A stretch of DNA of 64,000 bases. Source: Peribacillus sp044761665. GTDB taxonomy: Bacteria; Bacillota; Bacilli; Bacillales; DSM-1321. Under the pieces are notes generated by a model. The model was not told the origin of the DNA. It ran no database searches and saw only the letters and a program-made list of their open reading frames with translations. A program made the translations under genes and the position numbers. The stretch covers positions 248,001-312,000 of the forward strand of contig NZ_JBIWCW010000001.1 in assembly GCF_044761665.1 (NCBI RefSeq), read 5' to 3'. Positions within the stretch are counted from its first letter, which is position 1; every line of letters begins with the position of its first letter. Shown piece by piece: positions 34,404 to 42,069 of the stretch.

Positions 34404-35105
34404 ATGTTGATTAACAAAGTCAAACTCGCTTCAAGTTCTCTTGCAGAAACAAAAGCCTTTTACCTGAATCGGCTTGGCGGCACATTACAAGAAGAAGGAC
34501 CCGATAGCTTTGCGATAAAGATCGGATCAAGTGAATTAGTATTCACCCAAACCAACAGTGAGAAGAATCCCTTTTATCATTTCGCCTTCAACATCCCATC
34601 CAATCAATTTCAGGAAGCGAAGAGATGGGTTACGGCACTCACTCCTTTAAATACGGAAGAAGGGGAGGACGAGGTATACTTCAGCCATATCAATGCCCAT
34701 TCTCTATATTTCACCGACCCTAGCGGTAATATTGTCGAGTTGATTGCAAGACACTCCATCTCACCCGAAAGCAAGGAGCCATTTACCATGGATTCTTTAT
34801 TGAGCATTGGTGAAATTAATGTAACGACTGGCGATATCGATGACGTTGGCCAGAAACTGATGGACGTTAATATCCCACTCCGGGATGGCGAAACCTTGAA
34901 TCCTGAAGGCCTTTCTTTCATGGGCAGTGATGGGGCGTTCTTATTATTAGGCAAACCGGGGCGTCGCTGGTTCTTTTCCGAACGCCATGCCGAAATCCAC
35001 CCCCTCATGATAGAAATCGATTTCAAAACAAGAATCACCCAAGATCGTACGGGGGTGATACATGTTTCTCCACTTAACGAAAAGGGGCTGTCCCAAAAAG
35101 GGTAG
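34404..35105 (+). CDS. VOC-superfamily (glyoxalase/dioxygenase-like) protein
   Basis: A 233-residue protein with two vicinal-oxygen-chelate modules (about 1-118 and 128-215). The first shows paired strands with YHFAFNIP, LYFTDPSGNIVELIARH; the second INVTTGDIDDVGQKL and PLMIEIDF. The fold is common to glyoxalase I and ring-cleaving dioxygenases; the metal ligands are only partly visible, so the reaction is unknown. The last seven residues (KGLSQKG) and the stop are contributed by an inverted-repeat element beginning at 35084, so the original C-terminus has been replaced. Start after GAAGG. It converges on the signal peptidase gene. Confidence 0.8.
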   Translation: MLINKVKLASSSLAETKAFYLNRLGGTLQEEGPDSFAIKIGSSELVFTQTNSEKNPFYHFAFNIPSNQFQEAKRWVTALTPLNTEEGEDEVYFSHINAHSLYFTDPSGNIVELIARHSISPESKEPFTMDSLLSIGEINVTTGDIDDVGQKLMDVNIPLRDGETLNPEGLSFMGSDGAFLLLGKPGRRWFFSERHAEIHPLMIEIDFKTRITQDRTGVIHVSPLNEKGLSQKG

Positions 35106-35215
35106 TTAAGCCTAAATTGAATAAATAGAAAGAGGCAGAAATGTTGATTTAACAACATTTCTGCCTCTTCAATTTTGCGTTATTTTACTCGAAAAAGGAC
35201 TTATGAGACAGCCCC
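35084..35215. repeat. 132-bp inverted-repeat (MITE/REP-like) element, copy 1
   Basis: Bounded by GGGGCTGTC and its reverse complement GACAGCCCC, with a central 16-base perfect-stem hairpin (AGAGGCAGAAATGTTG / CAACATTTCTGCCTCT). It matches copy 2 at 44651 with about five differences in 132 positions by hand alignment. It lies between convergent genes and its hairpin can serve as a bidirectional terminator. It has no coding capacity of its own. Confidence 0.88.
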
Positions 35216-35219
35216 CGTT

Positions 35220-35768
35220 TTATTCCACGAATTTAAATTCCTTGATAGGCCAATACACCAAATTCGCTTTACCTACGATTTCATCTACAGACACGGGCCC
35301 GATTTCACGGCTGTCCAAACTGTTTTGGCGATTGTCGCCCATCACGAACAACTGATCGTCCGGTACCGTCATGCTACCTGACACTTCCTCAAGCTTGAAA
35401 GAACCAGTCAATGGCTCCCCGCCCAGTTCTTCTTTATATTCATCTAGATATGGTTCATCATATTTTTTGCCGTTAATATAAAGTGTGTCATCCTTATATT
35501 CAATATGATCACCAGGCAGACCAATCACCCGTTTTATGTAATCCTTATCTTCCGTGGCATGGAAGACGACAATATCAAATCGGTCGATGCTACCGATATT
35601 CGTGCCAAACTTAGTGAGCACTATTCTTTCGTGATCTTGTAAAGTCGGCATCATAGATTCCCCATCCACAACTATCGGGGCAAAAATATATGTTCGAATC
35701 AGGAATGCCAATATGACTGCAATTCCAATCGCTTTAACCCATGAAAAAACCTCTTTGCTTTTTTCCAA
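35220..35768 (-). CDS. Type I signal peptidase
   Basis: A membrane-bound serine/lysine peptidase that cleaves Sec and Tat signal peptides outside the membrane. The 182 residues have one N-terminal membrane anchor (about 10-28; WVKAIGIAVILAFLIRTYIF), the catalytic Ser in VVDGESMMPTL, the catalytic Lys in DYIKRVIGLPGD, and box E GDNRQNSLDSRE. The start is TTG 35768, six bases after GAGAGGGA; an ATG 12 codons upstream precedes that site. It is of the short Bacillus SipS/SipT type. It ends five bases from the repeat element. Confidence 0.94.
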   Translation of the reverse strand: MEKSKEVFSWVKAIGIAVILAFLIRTYIFAPIVVDGESMMPTLQDHERIVLTKFGTNIGSIDRFDIVVFHATEDKDYIKRVIGLPGDHIEYKDDTLYINGKKYDEPYLDEYKEELGGEPLTGSFKLEEVSGSMTVPDDQLFVMGDNRQNSLDSREIGPVSVDEIVGKANLVYWPIKEFKFVE

Positions 35769-35952
35769 TCGAAGTCCCTCTCTCTTGTGTTTTAGTTTAG
35801 TCATTATATCATAGTAAAGCCATAATCACTTCAACAAATACCCACATTTGCCTTATCATACTTGGATTATTCGTTACTGCGGTTCAATTATCCTTTCTCG
35901 TGGTCGAATGATTAAACATATTTCCTATACTCTGTAACTTGCTTCGCCACAT

Positions 35953-35993
35953 TAAAAAGCGCATTCGATATTCCTAATCGAACGCGCTTCTTA
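35953..35993 (-). terminator. Hairpin downstream of the DUF4064-like gene
   Basis: AAGCGC.TTCGAT pairs with ATCGAA.GCGCTT. The minus-strand end runs into TTTTTAAT. Confidence 0.65.
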
Positions 35994-36031
35994 AATGAGG
36001 ATATTTCTCATTATCCAAACCTAAGGTTACT

Positions 36032-36442
36032 TTATATTTCCTCTATGTTACTGAATCTTGGCTTCCTAACCAGACACATAATTCCCGGCACGATGAAAAA
36101 GATGAGGGGCCACACATGAAATATTGTAAGGATGCCAGTAATGATGAATAAGATTCCAGCGGCCTTCACGTTGCCTTTTTTTAATAGAATAATAGCAATC
36201 AATCCACCTAGCAACGCCAATGATATAGAAATAATTCCTATCCATAACAAAATATTGAACAATTGCAGCGTCATCTCCATTTCAAAGGCTGCCATCTCCA
36301 CCTCTGAGCCTAAGGAGTATTCTATCACTTCTGTAAGGTCAACCGTACTGACGTATACCGTCGTGATAATTCCGATTATTAAAGAAATCGCTGCGATAAT
36401 TACGCCTATAATGCTTAACACAAATTCCCCTGTACGTTTCAT
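36032..36442 (-). CDS. Small four-helix membrane protein (DUF4064-like)
   Basis: A 136-residue protein. It begins MKRTGEFVLSIIGVII and has about four hydrophobic segments (8-30, 67-88, 92-105, 110-128), with a short acidic loop after the first. The layout matches the DUF4064 group of Firmicute membrane proteins. The start is the ATG six bases after GGGAGGA; the longer frame upstream lacks a ribosome site and is not credited. Function unknown. Confidence 0.72.
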   Translation of the reverse strand: MKRTGEFVLSIIGVIIAAISLIIGIITTVYVSTVDLTEVIEYSLGSEVEMAAFEMEMTLQLFNILLWIGIISISLALLGGLIAIILLKKGNVKAAGILFIITGILTIFHVWPLIFFIVPGIMCLVRKPRFSNIEEI

Positions 36443-36708
36443 AAAAAGTCCTCCCAAGAAAAAGTTTCTTAGGTACTGTACCCCATTCAGGAAGGAATTA
36501 AAGATTACTAGGCATCTTAAATTGTCTACTTCTTGCTCTTTCCCTTCAGGTATTCGTTCAATTAAATTTGCCGCACTTATCCATGCCGAATGAGCTACAC
36601 GAACGTAACGAATAATCTTACAAGAAGTCCGAGAATCCAAACATATCACCACTATTCCATTCCATCCCTGTTTTTCGGTTGGCAGCTCAATAGTCGTTTC
36701 CTATCTGC

Positions 36709-37524
36709 CTACTTCGTTACATGGTCTTGATAAAACTTCACCAGCTCTACCATCGCACTGCCCATCCGTTGATCTTCTGGGTAGATGACCCGGTCAATCC
36801 CTTCCTCGATGATGACCTGTGCCGTCACTTTTCCGACAGCTAGGGCCACGACATCCGATTCAAAGCGATTGATCAGGCGGGCCTCCACACCTAGGTCACG
36901 GGCAAATTTCATCAAATTGCGTGGCTGTGGGGCACTTGTAAACATCACAGCATCTATTTTGCCATCGAGTATTTCCTGAATTAATAGAGTCATCGTTTCC
37001 GTTTCCGGGGCAATATGTTCATAGGGCAATATTTCTTTATGCTCGATGAGGCGTTCATCCAACCAGTTCATCAGAAGCGGCGCCGGATCTCCGTGCAGCT
37101 GCAATGCGACTTTCACATTTCCTGACAGATGTCCCTCAAGATTACGGACCAAACCTGCCATACTGCCATCGTCGTCACGGACGGTCGGTTCCAGCCCAAG
37201 CTTCTTAAGCAGATTCTTCGTTTTATAACCCCGAACGGCAATTTTCATTTTTTGCAGCGTCTCGATAAAACGGTCTCCTGCTTCCATTCTGACAGCCGTA
37301 TTATATAAAAGTTCCGTTCCCATTCCTGTCGTGAGAATGATCCAATCGAACTCTCCTTCTATTAAACGGTTCACATCTTCCTCAAGGTGAGAATCATTTA
37401 GATAAACCGTTCCTTGTGCAGACCGGACAAGCGGTATTCCCCCTAGATTATGAACAATTTTACTGAGTTCTTCCGTTTTCCTCGCTCCCAATAGAGCAAT
37501 GTTCCTGCCATTAAGCTTACTCAT
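36709..37524 (-). CDS. Stand-alone uroporphyrinogen-III synthase (HemD)-family protein
   Basis: A 271-residue two-lobed HemD-fold protein (NGRNIALLGARK at the N-terminus, DAVMFTSAPQPRNLMKF about 195-211, then VVALAVGKVTAQ). HemD closes hydroxymethylbilane to uroporphyrinogen III for heme, siroheme and B12. Bacillus normally has hemD inside hemAXCDBL, so this isolated copy is probably a paralogue, of the type sometimes found with nitrite/sulfite assimilation genes. No heme genes are adjacent. Start after GGAGGGG. Enzyme activity is inferred from the family only. Confidence 0.82.
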   Translation of the reverse strand: MSKLNGRNIALLGARKTEELSKIVHNLGGIPLVRSAQGTVYLNDSHLEEDVNRLIEGEFDWIILTTGMGTELLYNTAVRMEAGDRFIETLQKMKIAVRGYKTKNLLKKLGLEPTVRDDDGSMAGLVRNLEGHLSGNVKVALQLHGDPAPLLMNWLDERLIEHKEILPYEHIAPETETMTLLIQEILDGKIDAVMFTSAPQPRNLMKFARDLGVEARLINRFESDVVALAVGKVTAQVIIEEGIDRVIYPEDQRMGSAMVELVKFYQDHVTK

Positions 37525-37645
37525 TCATAACCCCTCCATGTATGCTTCCTCTATGCTCTCCCCCTCATTATACAAATTTTCAATCTATGAAACTAATAGA
37601 AACTATAAAAACAGTATACTTGTTGATTCTTCCTCATAATCCAAC

Positions 37646-37680
37646 CAAAAAAAAAGGAGACTCACCATCTCGAGTCTCCC
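37646..37680 (-). terminator. Terminator of the DsbA-family gene
   Basis: GGAGACTC/GAGTCTCC stem followed by nine T on the minus strand. Confidence 0.85.
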
Positions 37681-37693
37681 GCTTATCATCTTT

Positions 37694-38398
37694 TTATTTT
37701 TCCGGCACGCCGCAAGAACCATCCGTGCATGCATCCCCTGTTCCGTTTACCATTTGCAAGGGGTTTTCCTCTGCCCAGACCTTCTTCAATGTATCTAGAA
37801 ACGCCTCGGGAGGCTGAGCACCGGAAATGCCATACTTGCGATTGATCACGTAGAATGGAACACCTGTGATTCCTAGCAAGCTTCCTTCTTGTTCGTTGCC
37901 CCTTACTTCCGCCGTGAACGCCGTGCCGGCTAACATACTTTCCACTTCCGACTTTTGGAGGCCGACTTCTTCAGCTAAATTCGCCAATGTGGCATGGTCG
38001 CCGATATGCTTGCCTTCCGTAAAGTACGCTTTGAATAGACGTTCATTCATTTCGTTCCCTTTTCCTTTGGATTCAGCAAAGTGCATCAAGCGGTGGGCAT
38101 CAAAAGAATTCGTCAAGACGACTTTATCTAAATGATAATCCAGCCCCAACTCTGCAGCTTGTTGAGTCATATTTTGGCTGTTAGCTTCCACCTGGGCCTG
38201 CGACATGCCATATTTCTTCGCCAACATTTCATTTTGGCTCATATTGATGTCCCGTTCCGCTTCCGGGTTTAATTCAAAACTGCGGAATTCTACCTCTACC
38301 TGATCCTTATGTTCAAACCGACTCAAGGCTTCCTCGAACCGACGCTTTCCAATATAACAAAACGGACATTGATAATCCGACCAAATTTCTACCTTCAT
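37694..38398 (-). CDS. DsbA-family (FrnE-like) thiol oxidoreductase
   Basis: A 234-residue cytosolic DsbA/2-hydroxychromene isomerase-like protein. Active site QCPFCYIG is at about 10-17 and cis-Pro TGVPFYVI at about 177. There is no signal peptide. The C-terminal tail contains a second cysteine pair, CTDGSCG, as in FrnE-type disulfide isomerases linked to oxidative stress tolerance. The start follows GAGGAGG. It lies 76 bases after an Rrf2-family regulator in the same direction, which may control it. Confidence 0.88.
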   Translation of the reverse strand: MKVEIWSDYQCPFCYIGKRRFEEALSRFEHKDQVEVEFRSFELNPEAERDINMSQNEMLAKKYGMSQAQVEANSQNMTQQAAELGLDYHLDKVVLTNSFDAHRLMHFAESKGKGNEMNERLFKAYFTEGKHIGDHATLANLAEEVGLQKSEVESMLAGTAFTAEVRGNEQEGSLLGITGVPFYVINRKYGISGAQPPEAFLDTLKKVWAEENPLQMVNGTGDACTDGSCGVPEK

Positions 38399-38474
38399 CT
38401 AAAAAACCTCCTCTGAATCAAATGCAATCACATTAAGCACATTATATAGGGAGGGGTACCCTTCTGCAAGGATA

Positions 38475-38924
38475 TTACCCTATATAAGCACTTTCGGAAA
38501 AATCTATTTTGTTCATGAACTGTTCTAACGTGTACCCTTTTAATAACTTAAGTGTTTCCTGTTCAGCCTCGATCATGATTTCTTCCAAAGCATGATCCAG
38601 CTGTTTTCCGACTTCCCCACATTCACTCGTGACCAAACTATCCAGACATTCCGGCCGTACCGCTAGATACACATCCGCCAAGGTCAGTACATCGGCGGGT
38701 ACATGTAGACTATAGCCACCCTCGCGTCCTTCTTTCGTCTCCACTATCCCGGCCACCGCAAGCTGAGCCATCACCCTACGTAAAAATGTAGCATGTGAAT
38801 CGACCTTAGACGCAATCACAGAACTCGTCAGCAGCTCACCGCTTTGAGCCAGCCAAACAAGAGAATGAATCGCAATGGAAAATCGAGCAGGGCCAATTTT
38901 GTTATTTTTACTAGTTGAAGACAT
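38475..38924 (-). CDS. Rrf2-family transcriptional regulator
   Basis: A 149-residue winged-helix protein. The HTH is at about 32-58 (LTSSVIASKVDSHATFLRRVMAQL), followed by the wing EGREGGYSLH (about 68-77) and a C-terminal dimerisation helix. It has two cysteines (PECLDS and SECGEV) rather than the three of the iron-sulfur IscR type, so a thiol-redox sensor is possible. The start is the ATG six bases after AAGGGGG. It shares a divergent region with a DMT transporter and precedes the DsbA-family gene, forming a likely redox-responsive unit. Confidence 0.88.
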   Translation of the reverse strand: MSSTSKNNKIGPARFSIAIHSLVWLAQSGELLTSSVIASKVDSHATFLRRVMAQLAVAGIVETKEGREGGYSLHVPADVLTLADVYLAVRPECLDSLVTSECGEVGKQLDHALEEIMIEAEQETLKLLKGYTLEQFMNKIDFSESAYIG

Positions 38925-38961
38925 TCCCATCCCCCTTACCACACCGAAGATTTTGTAAGAC

Positions 38962-38991
38962 TAGTATACTATGTTCCTATCTCTGGAACAA
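38962..38991 (-). promoter_or_regulatory. Promoter of the Rrf2 gene with palindromic operator
   Basis: TTGTTC, 17 bases, TATACT on the minus strand. The -10 is embedded in the perfect 10-base palindrome TAGTATACTA (38962-38971), a plausible autoregulatory site. Confidence 0.6.
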
Positions 38992-39071
38992 ATGGCCTTT
39001 CTATTCCTTACCGCTTATATAGTATGGTAAAATTATCAGAATAATAGAACTACATTTACAGGAGAGAACGC

Positions 39072-39962
39072 ATGAGAGGAAAATCCGCTTATCTATTCGT
39101 CATAATGGGTGCCATGCTGTGGGGAACGACAGGTACCGCCCAATCATTCGCCCCCGATGACGCCCATCCCTTTGCCATAGGTTCAATCCGCCTTGTTTTT
39201 GGAGGTATGATGCTTGTACTAATCGCTTTCTTGCAAAAAAAATTAACGGTTCATAATTGGCCAGTACGAGAAACGCTTTTGGCGACGCTAGGCATGGCAT
39301 GTTATCAACCGCTATTTTTCATGGCCGTCAGCCTGACCGGTATCGCTATCGGTACCATCATTACACTGAGCAGCGCCCCCATCATTGCCGGCTTCCTTGA
39401 ATGGATGGTTGAGAAAAAGCTCCCCACAGCGAACTGGTGGCTGGCAACGGGGTTATCGATTGCGGGGTGCCTGCTTCTCTTTTCCAATGAAGGGTCAGGA
39501 CCCATCAATCCATTCGGGATCCTATTGGCCCTTGGTGCCGGTACGGCCTTTAGCGTGTATACACTCGTCAGTAAAAAAATCCTGGACAGACAGCCTCCAG
39601 AAGCAACGGCTGCCGTCATCTTCATGTTGAGTGCCTTGCTATTGTCCCCTATGCTATTTATCTTTGATAGTAGCTGGATCACCACCGCTAACGGGTTGGG
39701 CATCAGCCTTCACCTTGGTCTATTTGCAACGGCATTAGCTTACTTGCTTTTTAACAAAGGCCTAACATCCGTCCCGTCATCAACAGCGGTTTCCCTGTCA
39801 CTGGCCGAACCATTGGTAGCAGCCCTTCTTGGTGTCTTCCTTGTCGGAGAAAATTTGAGCCTGCTGAACTGGTTTGGTGTTGGATTGCTGTTATGCGGGA
39901 TCGTTTCCCTGACCTTTTCACCGAAGGCATCTGCTCCCATCGAAAAGAGCTTTTTTTCATAA
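39072..39962 (+). CDS. EamA/DMT-family transporter
   Basis: A 296-residue membrane protein with ten predicted helices in two EamA repeats (about 5-135 and 150-285). The first has GAMLWGTTGTAQ and the second has GTAFSVYTLVSKK and ALAYLLFNKGLTSVPSSTA. Members export amino acids and metabolites; the substrate cannot be read. The start follows AGGAGAG. It is divergent from the Rrf2/DsbA unit and converges on a ferritin-like gene. The plus-strand frame is clearly coding, since antisense frames here lack ribosome sites. Confidence 0.92.
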   Translation: MRGKSAYLFVIMGAMLWGTTGTAQSFAPDDAHPFAIGSIRLVFGGMMLVLIAFLQKKLTVHNWPVRETLLATLGMACYQPLFFMAVSLTGIAIGTIITLSSAPIIAGFLEWMVEKKLPTANWWLATGLSIAGCLLLFSNEGSGPINPFGILLALGAGTAFSVYTLVSKKILDRQPPEATAAVIFMLSALLLSPMLFIFDSSWITTANGLGISLHLGLFATALAYLLFNKGLTSVPSSTAVSLSLAEPLVAALLGVFLVGENLSLLNWFGVGLLLCGIVSLTFSPKASAPIEKSFFS

Positions 39963-40000
39963 GTTGAAAATGGGAGCTTCAAGCTACTCTTTCTTGTACA

Positions 40001-40441
40001 TCATTTATTCTTCACGAAGTAATACAAAAACCACACGGCATGGTTTTGCTCATCTGCGGCTGCACGACGAAACGCTTTTCTTATCGACCGTTCTGCCGCA
40101 CCATCTGCTGTTTCCAAATAAAAATCCACGGTTTCCTGTTCATCCTGAATCGCGAACTCCAACCCTGCTTTATATGAATTCGGGCATTCTTCCGTCACTT
40201 TAGGTTGGAGCTGGTTTCCGGTCAAATTGATATAAAGTTGTGAAAATACCTGAAAATGTTTTATCTCATCTTTCCTAATCTCAAGGATTTGCTTCCGCTC
40301 TGTCTCATTAGGAGCCATCCTAGCTAATTTTTCGTAACATTGGATGGCGCTATACTCCCCATTGATCGCCTTTTCTAGCTTTCGTACCATGGCAGCCTGC
40401 TTCCTATCCTCTTCATGATTATTTCCTACATATTCATACAT
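40001..40441 (-). CDS. Ferritin-like/rubrerythrin-type diiron protein
   Basis: A 146-residue four-helix bundle protein with carboxylate-histidine iron ligands spaced as in ferritin-like domains: Glu in NGEYSAIQCYEKLA (about 28-41), RKDEIKHF (about 57-64), DEQETVDFYLE (about 97-107) and ADEQNHAVWF (about 126-135). There is no C-terminal rubredoxin domain. It probably handles iron or peroxide in the cytosol. The start follows GGGAGGT. Monocistronic; the next gene upstream diverges. Confidence 0.85.
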   Translation of the reverse strand: MYEYVGNNHEEDRKQAAMVRKLEKAINGEYSAIQCYEKLARMAPNETERKQILEIRKDEIKHFQVFSQLYINLTGNQLQPKVTEECPNSYKAGLEFAIQDEQETVDFYLETADGAAERSIRKAFRRAAADEQNHAVWFLYYFVKNK

Positions 40442-40573
40442 ATATAAAGACCTCCCATTCCTCTTTCAATCATCTTATGACAAATGTAGGAACAGGTGCC
40501 TATCCGTGCACTGCCGCGTCACGCTCAATTTGAGAGAACCCATCTTCCTTTTCCATTAGTTTGAACAAAACCA

Positions 40574-40603
40574 TTTTCAATATTTGTATAATTATTGTAC
40601 AAT
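40574..40603 (+). promoter_or_regulatory. Candidate promoter of the right-pointing carotenoid operon
   Basis: TTTTCA (40574-40579), 18 bases, TACAAT (40598-40603). The -10 box lies inside the tandem-repeat operator, so operator occupancy would exclude RNA polymerase. Confidence 0.5.
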
Positions 40604-40616
40604 GTTTGTATATTTA
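40584..40616 (+). promoter_or_regulatory. Three tandem 11-bp direct repeats, CarH/LitR-type operator candidate
   Basis: TTGTATAATTA, TTGTACAATGT and TTGTATATTTA follow each other with exact 11-base periodicity just before the first carotenoid gene. The same array stands before the opposite operon (48611-48643). MerR-family B12 photoreceptor repressors CarH/LitR are known to bind 11-bp direct repeats at carotenoid promoters. Confidence 0.72.
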
Positions 40617-40646
40617 ATTTCCAACAAAGGAGGGGCTCATACATAC

Positions 40647-41399
40647 ATGACATTAGATGAAGTTTTATATAAAGTATTCCTTTTTTGGTACGCTTGCGGA
40701 ATCGTTCTGCTTAGCTTTGATTGGATACCATCATGGTTAGAATGGGCGAATGCCATGTTTCTGATATTGGCCGGATCGTTAGCGGTCATATTTTTTCTGA
40801 AGAAGTTCGATTGGCAGTACGGCCTCTTGATTAGTAGTGTCATATTTTGTTTTTCCTTTCTAATAGAGTACCTGGGCTCAGCCTATAATATTTTATTTGG
40901 ACAATATGGATACACAGAAAAATTCGCCCCGAATTTATTCGGAGTCCCGATTGCCATCGGGTTTGCGTGGCTGATGGTGATGGGCACGTCTCATGTATTG
41001 GCAAGGAAAATCGTTCCACGAGGCGGTCTTTTATATGCCGTTGTCGGAGGGGGCATTGCAGTGGTTATCGATTTAATCATCGATCCCGTTTCCTATAAAG
41101 TGAAACAGTATTGGCTCTGGGAAGAAACGGGCATTTATTACGGGATTCCCTATAGTAATTTTTTCGGCTGGTTTCTTGTCGCCTTCATCCTTCATCTGTT
41201 TCTCTTGTTCGTCATCAAATGGAAGAACGGCACAAACGAAAATCCACTATGGGAAAAGCGGATGATTACTTTATTCGTCCTGATGATTGTAATGTTCATC
41301 TTATTAGGCCTGCTCGGAAAGCTGTGGCTTGCAAGTTCGCTCACCGCTTTACTAGCCTGCTTACTTCTCATACTCGCCTTAAAAAGGAAATCTAGATGA
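40647..41399 (+). CDS. cruF: CruF-like carotenoid biosynthesis membrane protein
   Basis: A 250-residue integral membrane protein with about seven helices and the family landmarks FLIEYLGS, NLFGVPIAIGFAW and VVIDLIIDPVS. These proteins include CruF, which hydrates the end of an acyclic carotenoid to give a tertiary alcohol that can be glycosylated; Planococcus C30 loci carry one. The start is the ATG after AAAGGAGGGG. It is first in a four-gene operon whose members overlap (ATGA junctions). A direct 11-bp repeat array lies upstream. Hydratase activity is inferred. Confidence 0.82.
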   Translation: MTLDEVLYKVFLFWYACGIVLLSFDWIPSWLEWANAMFLILAGSLAVIFFLKKFDWQYGLLISSVIFCFSFLIEYLGSAYNILFGQYGYTEKFAPNLFGVPIAIGFAWLMVMGTSHVLARKIVPRGGLLYAVVGGGIAVVIDLIIDPVSYKVKQYWLWEETGIYYGIPYSNFFGWFLVAFILHLFLLFVIKWKNGTNENPLWEKRMITLFVLMIVMFILLGLLGKLWLASSLTALLACLLLILALKRKSR

Positions 41400-42058
41400 T
41401 ACAAGCCAATAAAAGCCGACTGTTCCACTCCATGTTTTCCCTTTATCATCAACGTTTACTACGCCGGTCCTTTGATCAAATCTATTTATATTCCAAAGGG
41501 AATCGTCCAACAACCCCGGCGATCTATATAGCAAATCATAGTTCTTGGTGGGACGGACTCCTCTATTTTCACCTATGTCGGAACGTCCTGCCTGAAGACA
41601 CCTATATCATGATGCATGAATCGGGGTTAAGACAATATCCATATTTCAAAAAATTAGGTGCCTTTTCCATAAACCGCTCTAACCCAAAAGATATCTTACG
41701 CTCTCTTCGCTATGCAGAGCAGTTAGTACAAGATGGAAAGAGTGTCTGGATGTTTCCACAAGGAGAAGAATGCCATTTAGAGAAGCGCCCGCTTGGCTTT
41801 CAACCAGGCATTTCGTACATGTTGGAACACCTGCCCCACATACAGGTCGTCCCGATTAGCTTTTATTATTCATTCGGGCATAAGAAAAAGCCGGAAGTGT
41901 ACATAGAAATAGGCCTCCCGTTATATCATCATGATTTATCCGGTCACTCGCGGAATGAAAAGACGGCTGGATTGGAACAAGTCTTCACCGAACAGCTGGA
42001 TGAACTGAAGGAGCTCGTCGTAACGAGGCAGCTGAACACGTTTTCGAATCTACTTTAG
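41396..42058 (+). CDS. PlsC-type acyltransferase of the carotenoid operon
   Basis: A 220-residue lysophospholipid-acyltransferase-fold protein with catalytic IANHSSWWDG (His-x4-Asp, about 45-54), FSINRSNPKDILRS and FPQGEE (about 122-127). In the carotenoid context it probably esterifies the sugar of a glycosyl carotenoid, like the staphyloxanthin acyl step, though staphylococcal CrtO is a different family. Its ATG overlaps the previous stop (ATGA). The acceptor is inferred from context only. Confidence 0.85.
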   Translation: MIQANKSRLFHSMFSLYHQRLLRRSFDQIYLYSKGNRPTTPAIYIANHSSWWDGLLYFHLCRNVLPEDTYIMMHESGLRQYPYFKKLGAFSINRSNPKDILRSLRYAEQLVQDGKSVWMFPQGEECHLEKRPLGFQPGISYMLEHLPHIQVVPISFYYSFGHKKKPEVYIEIGLPLYHHDLSGHSRNEKTAGLEQVFTEQLDELKELVVTRQLNTFSNLL

Positions 42059-42069
42059 GAGAGTGTTCC

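Noticed and set aside
36443..36652. N-terminal extension of the small DUF4064-like protein
   Set aside because: The extension precedes a strong GGGAGGA site and an ATG that gives a normal membrane-protein start.
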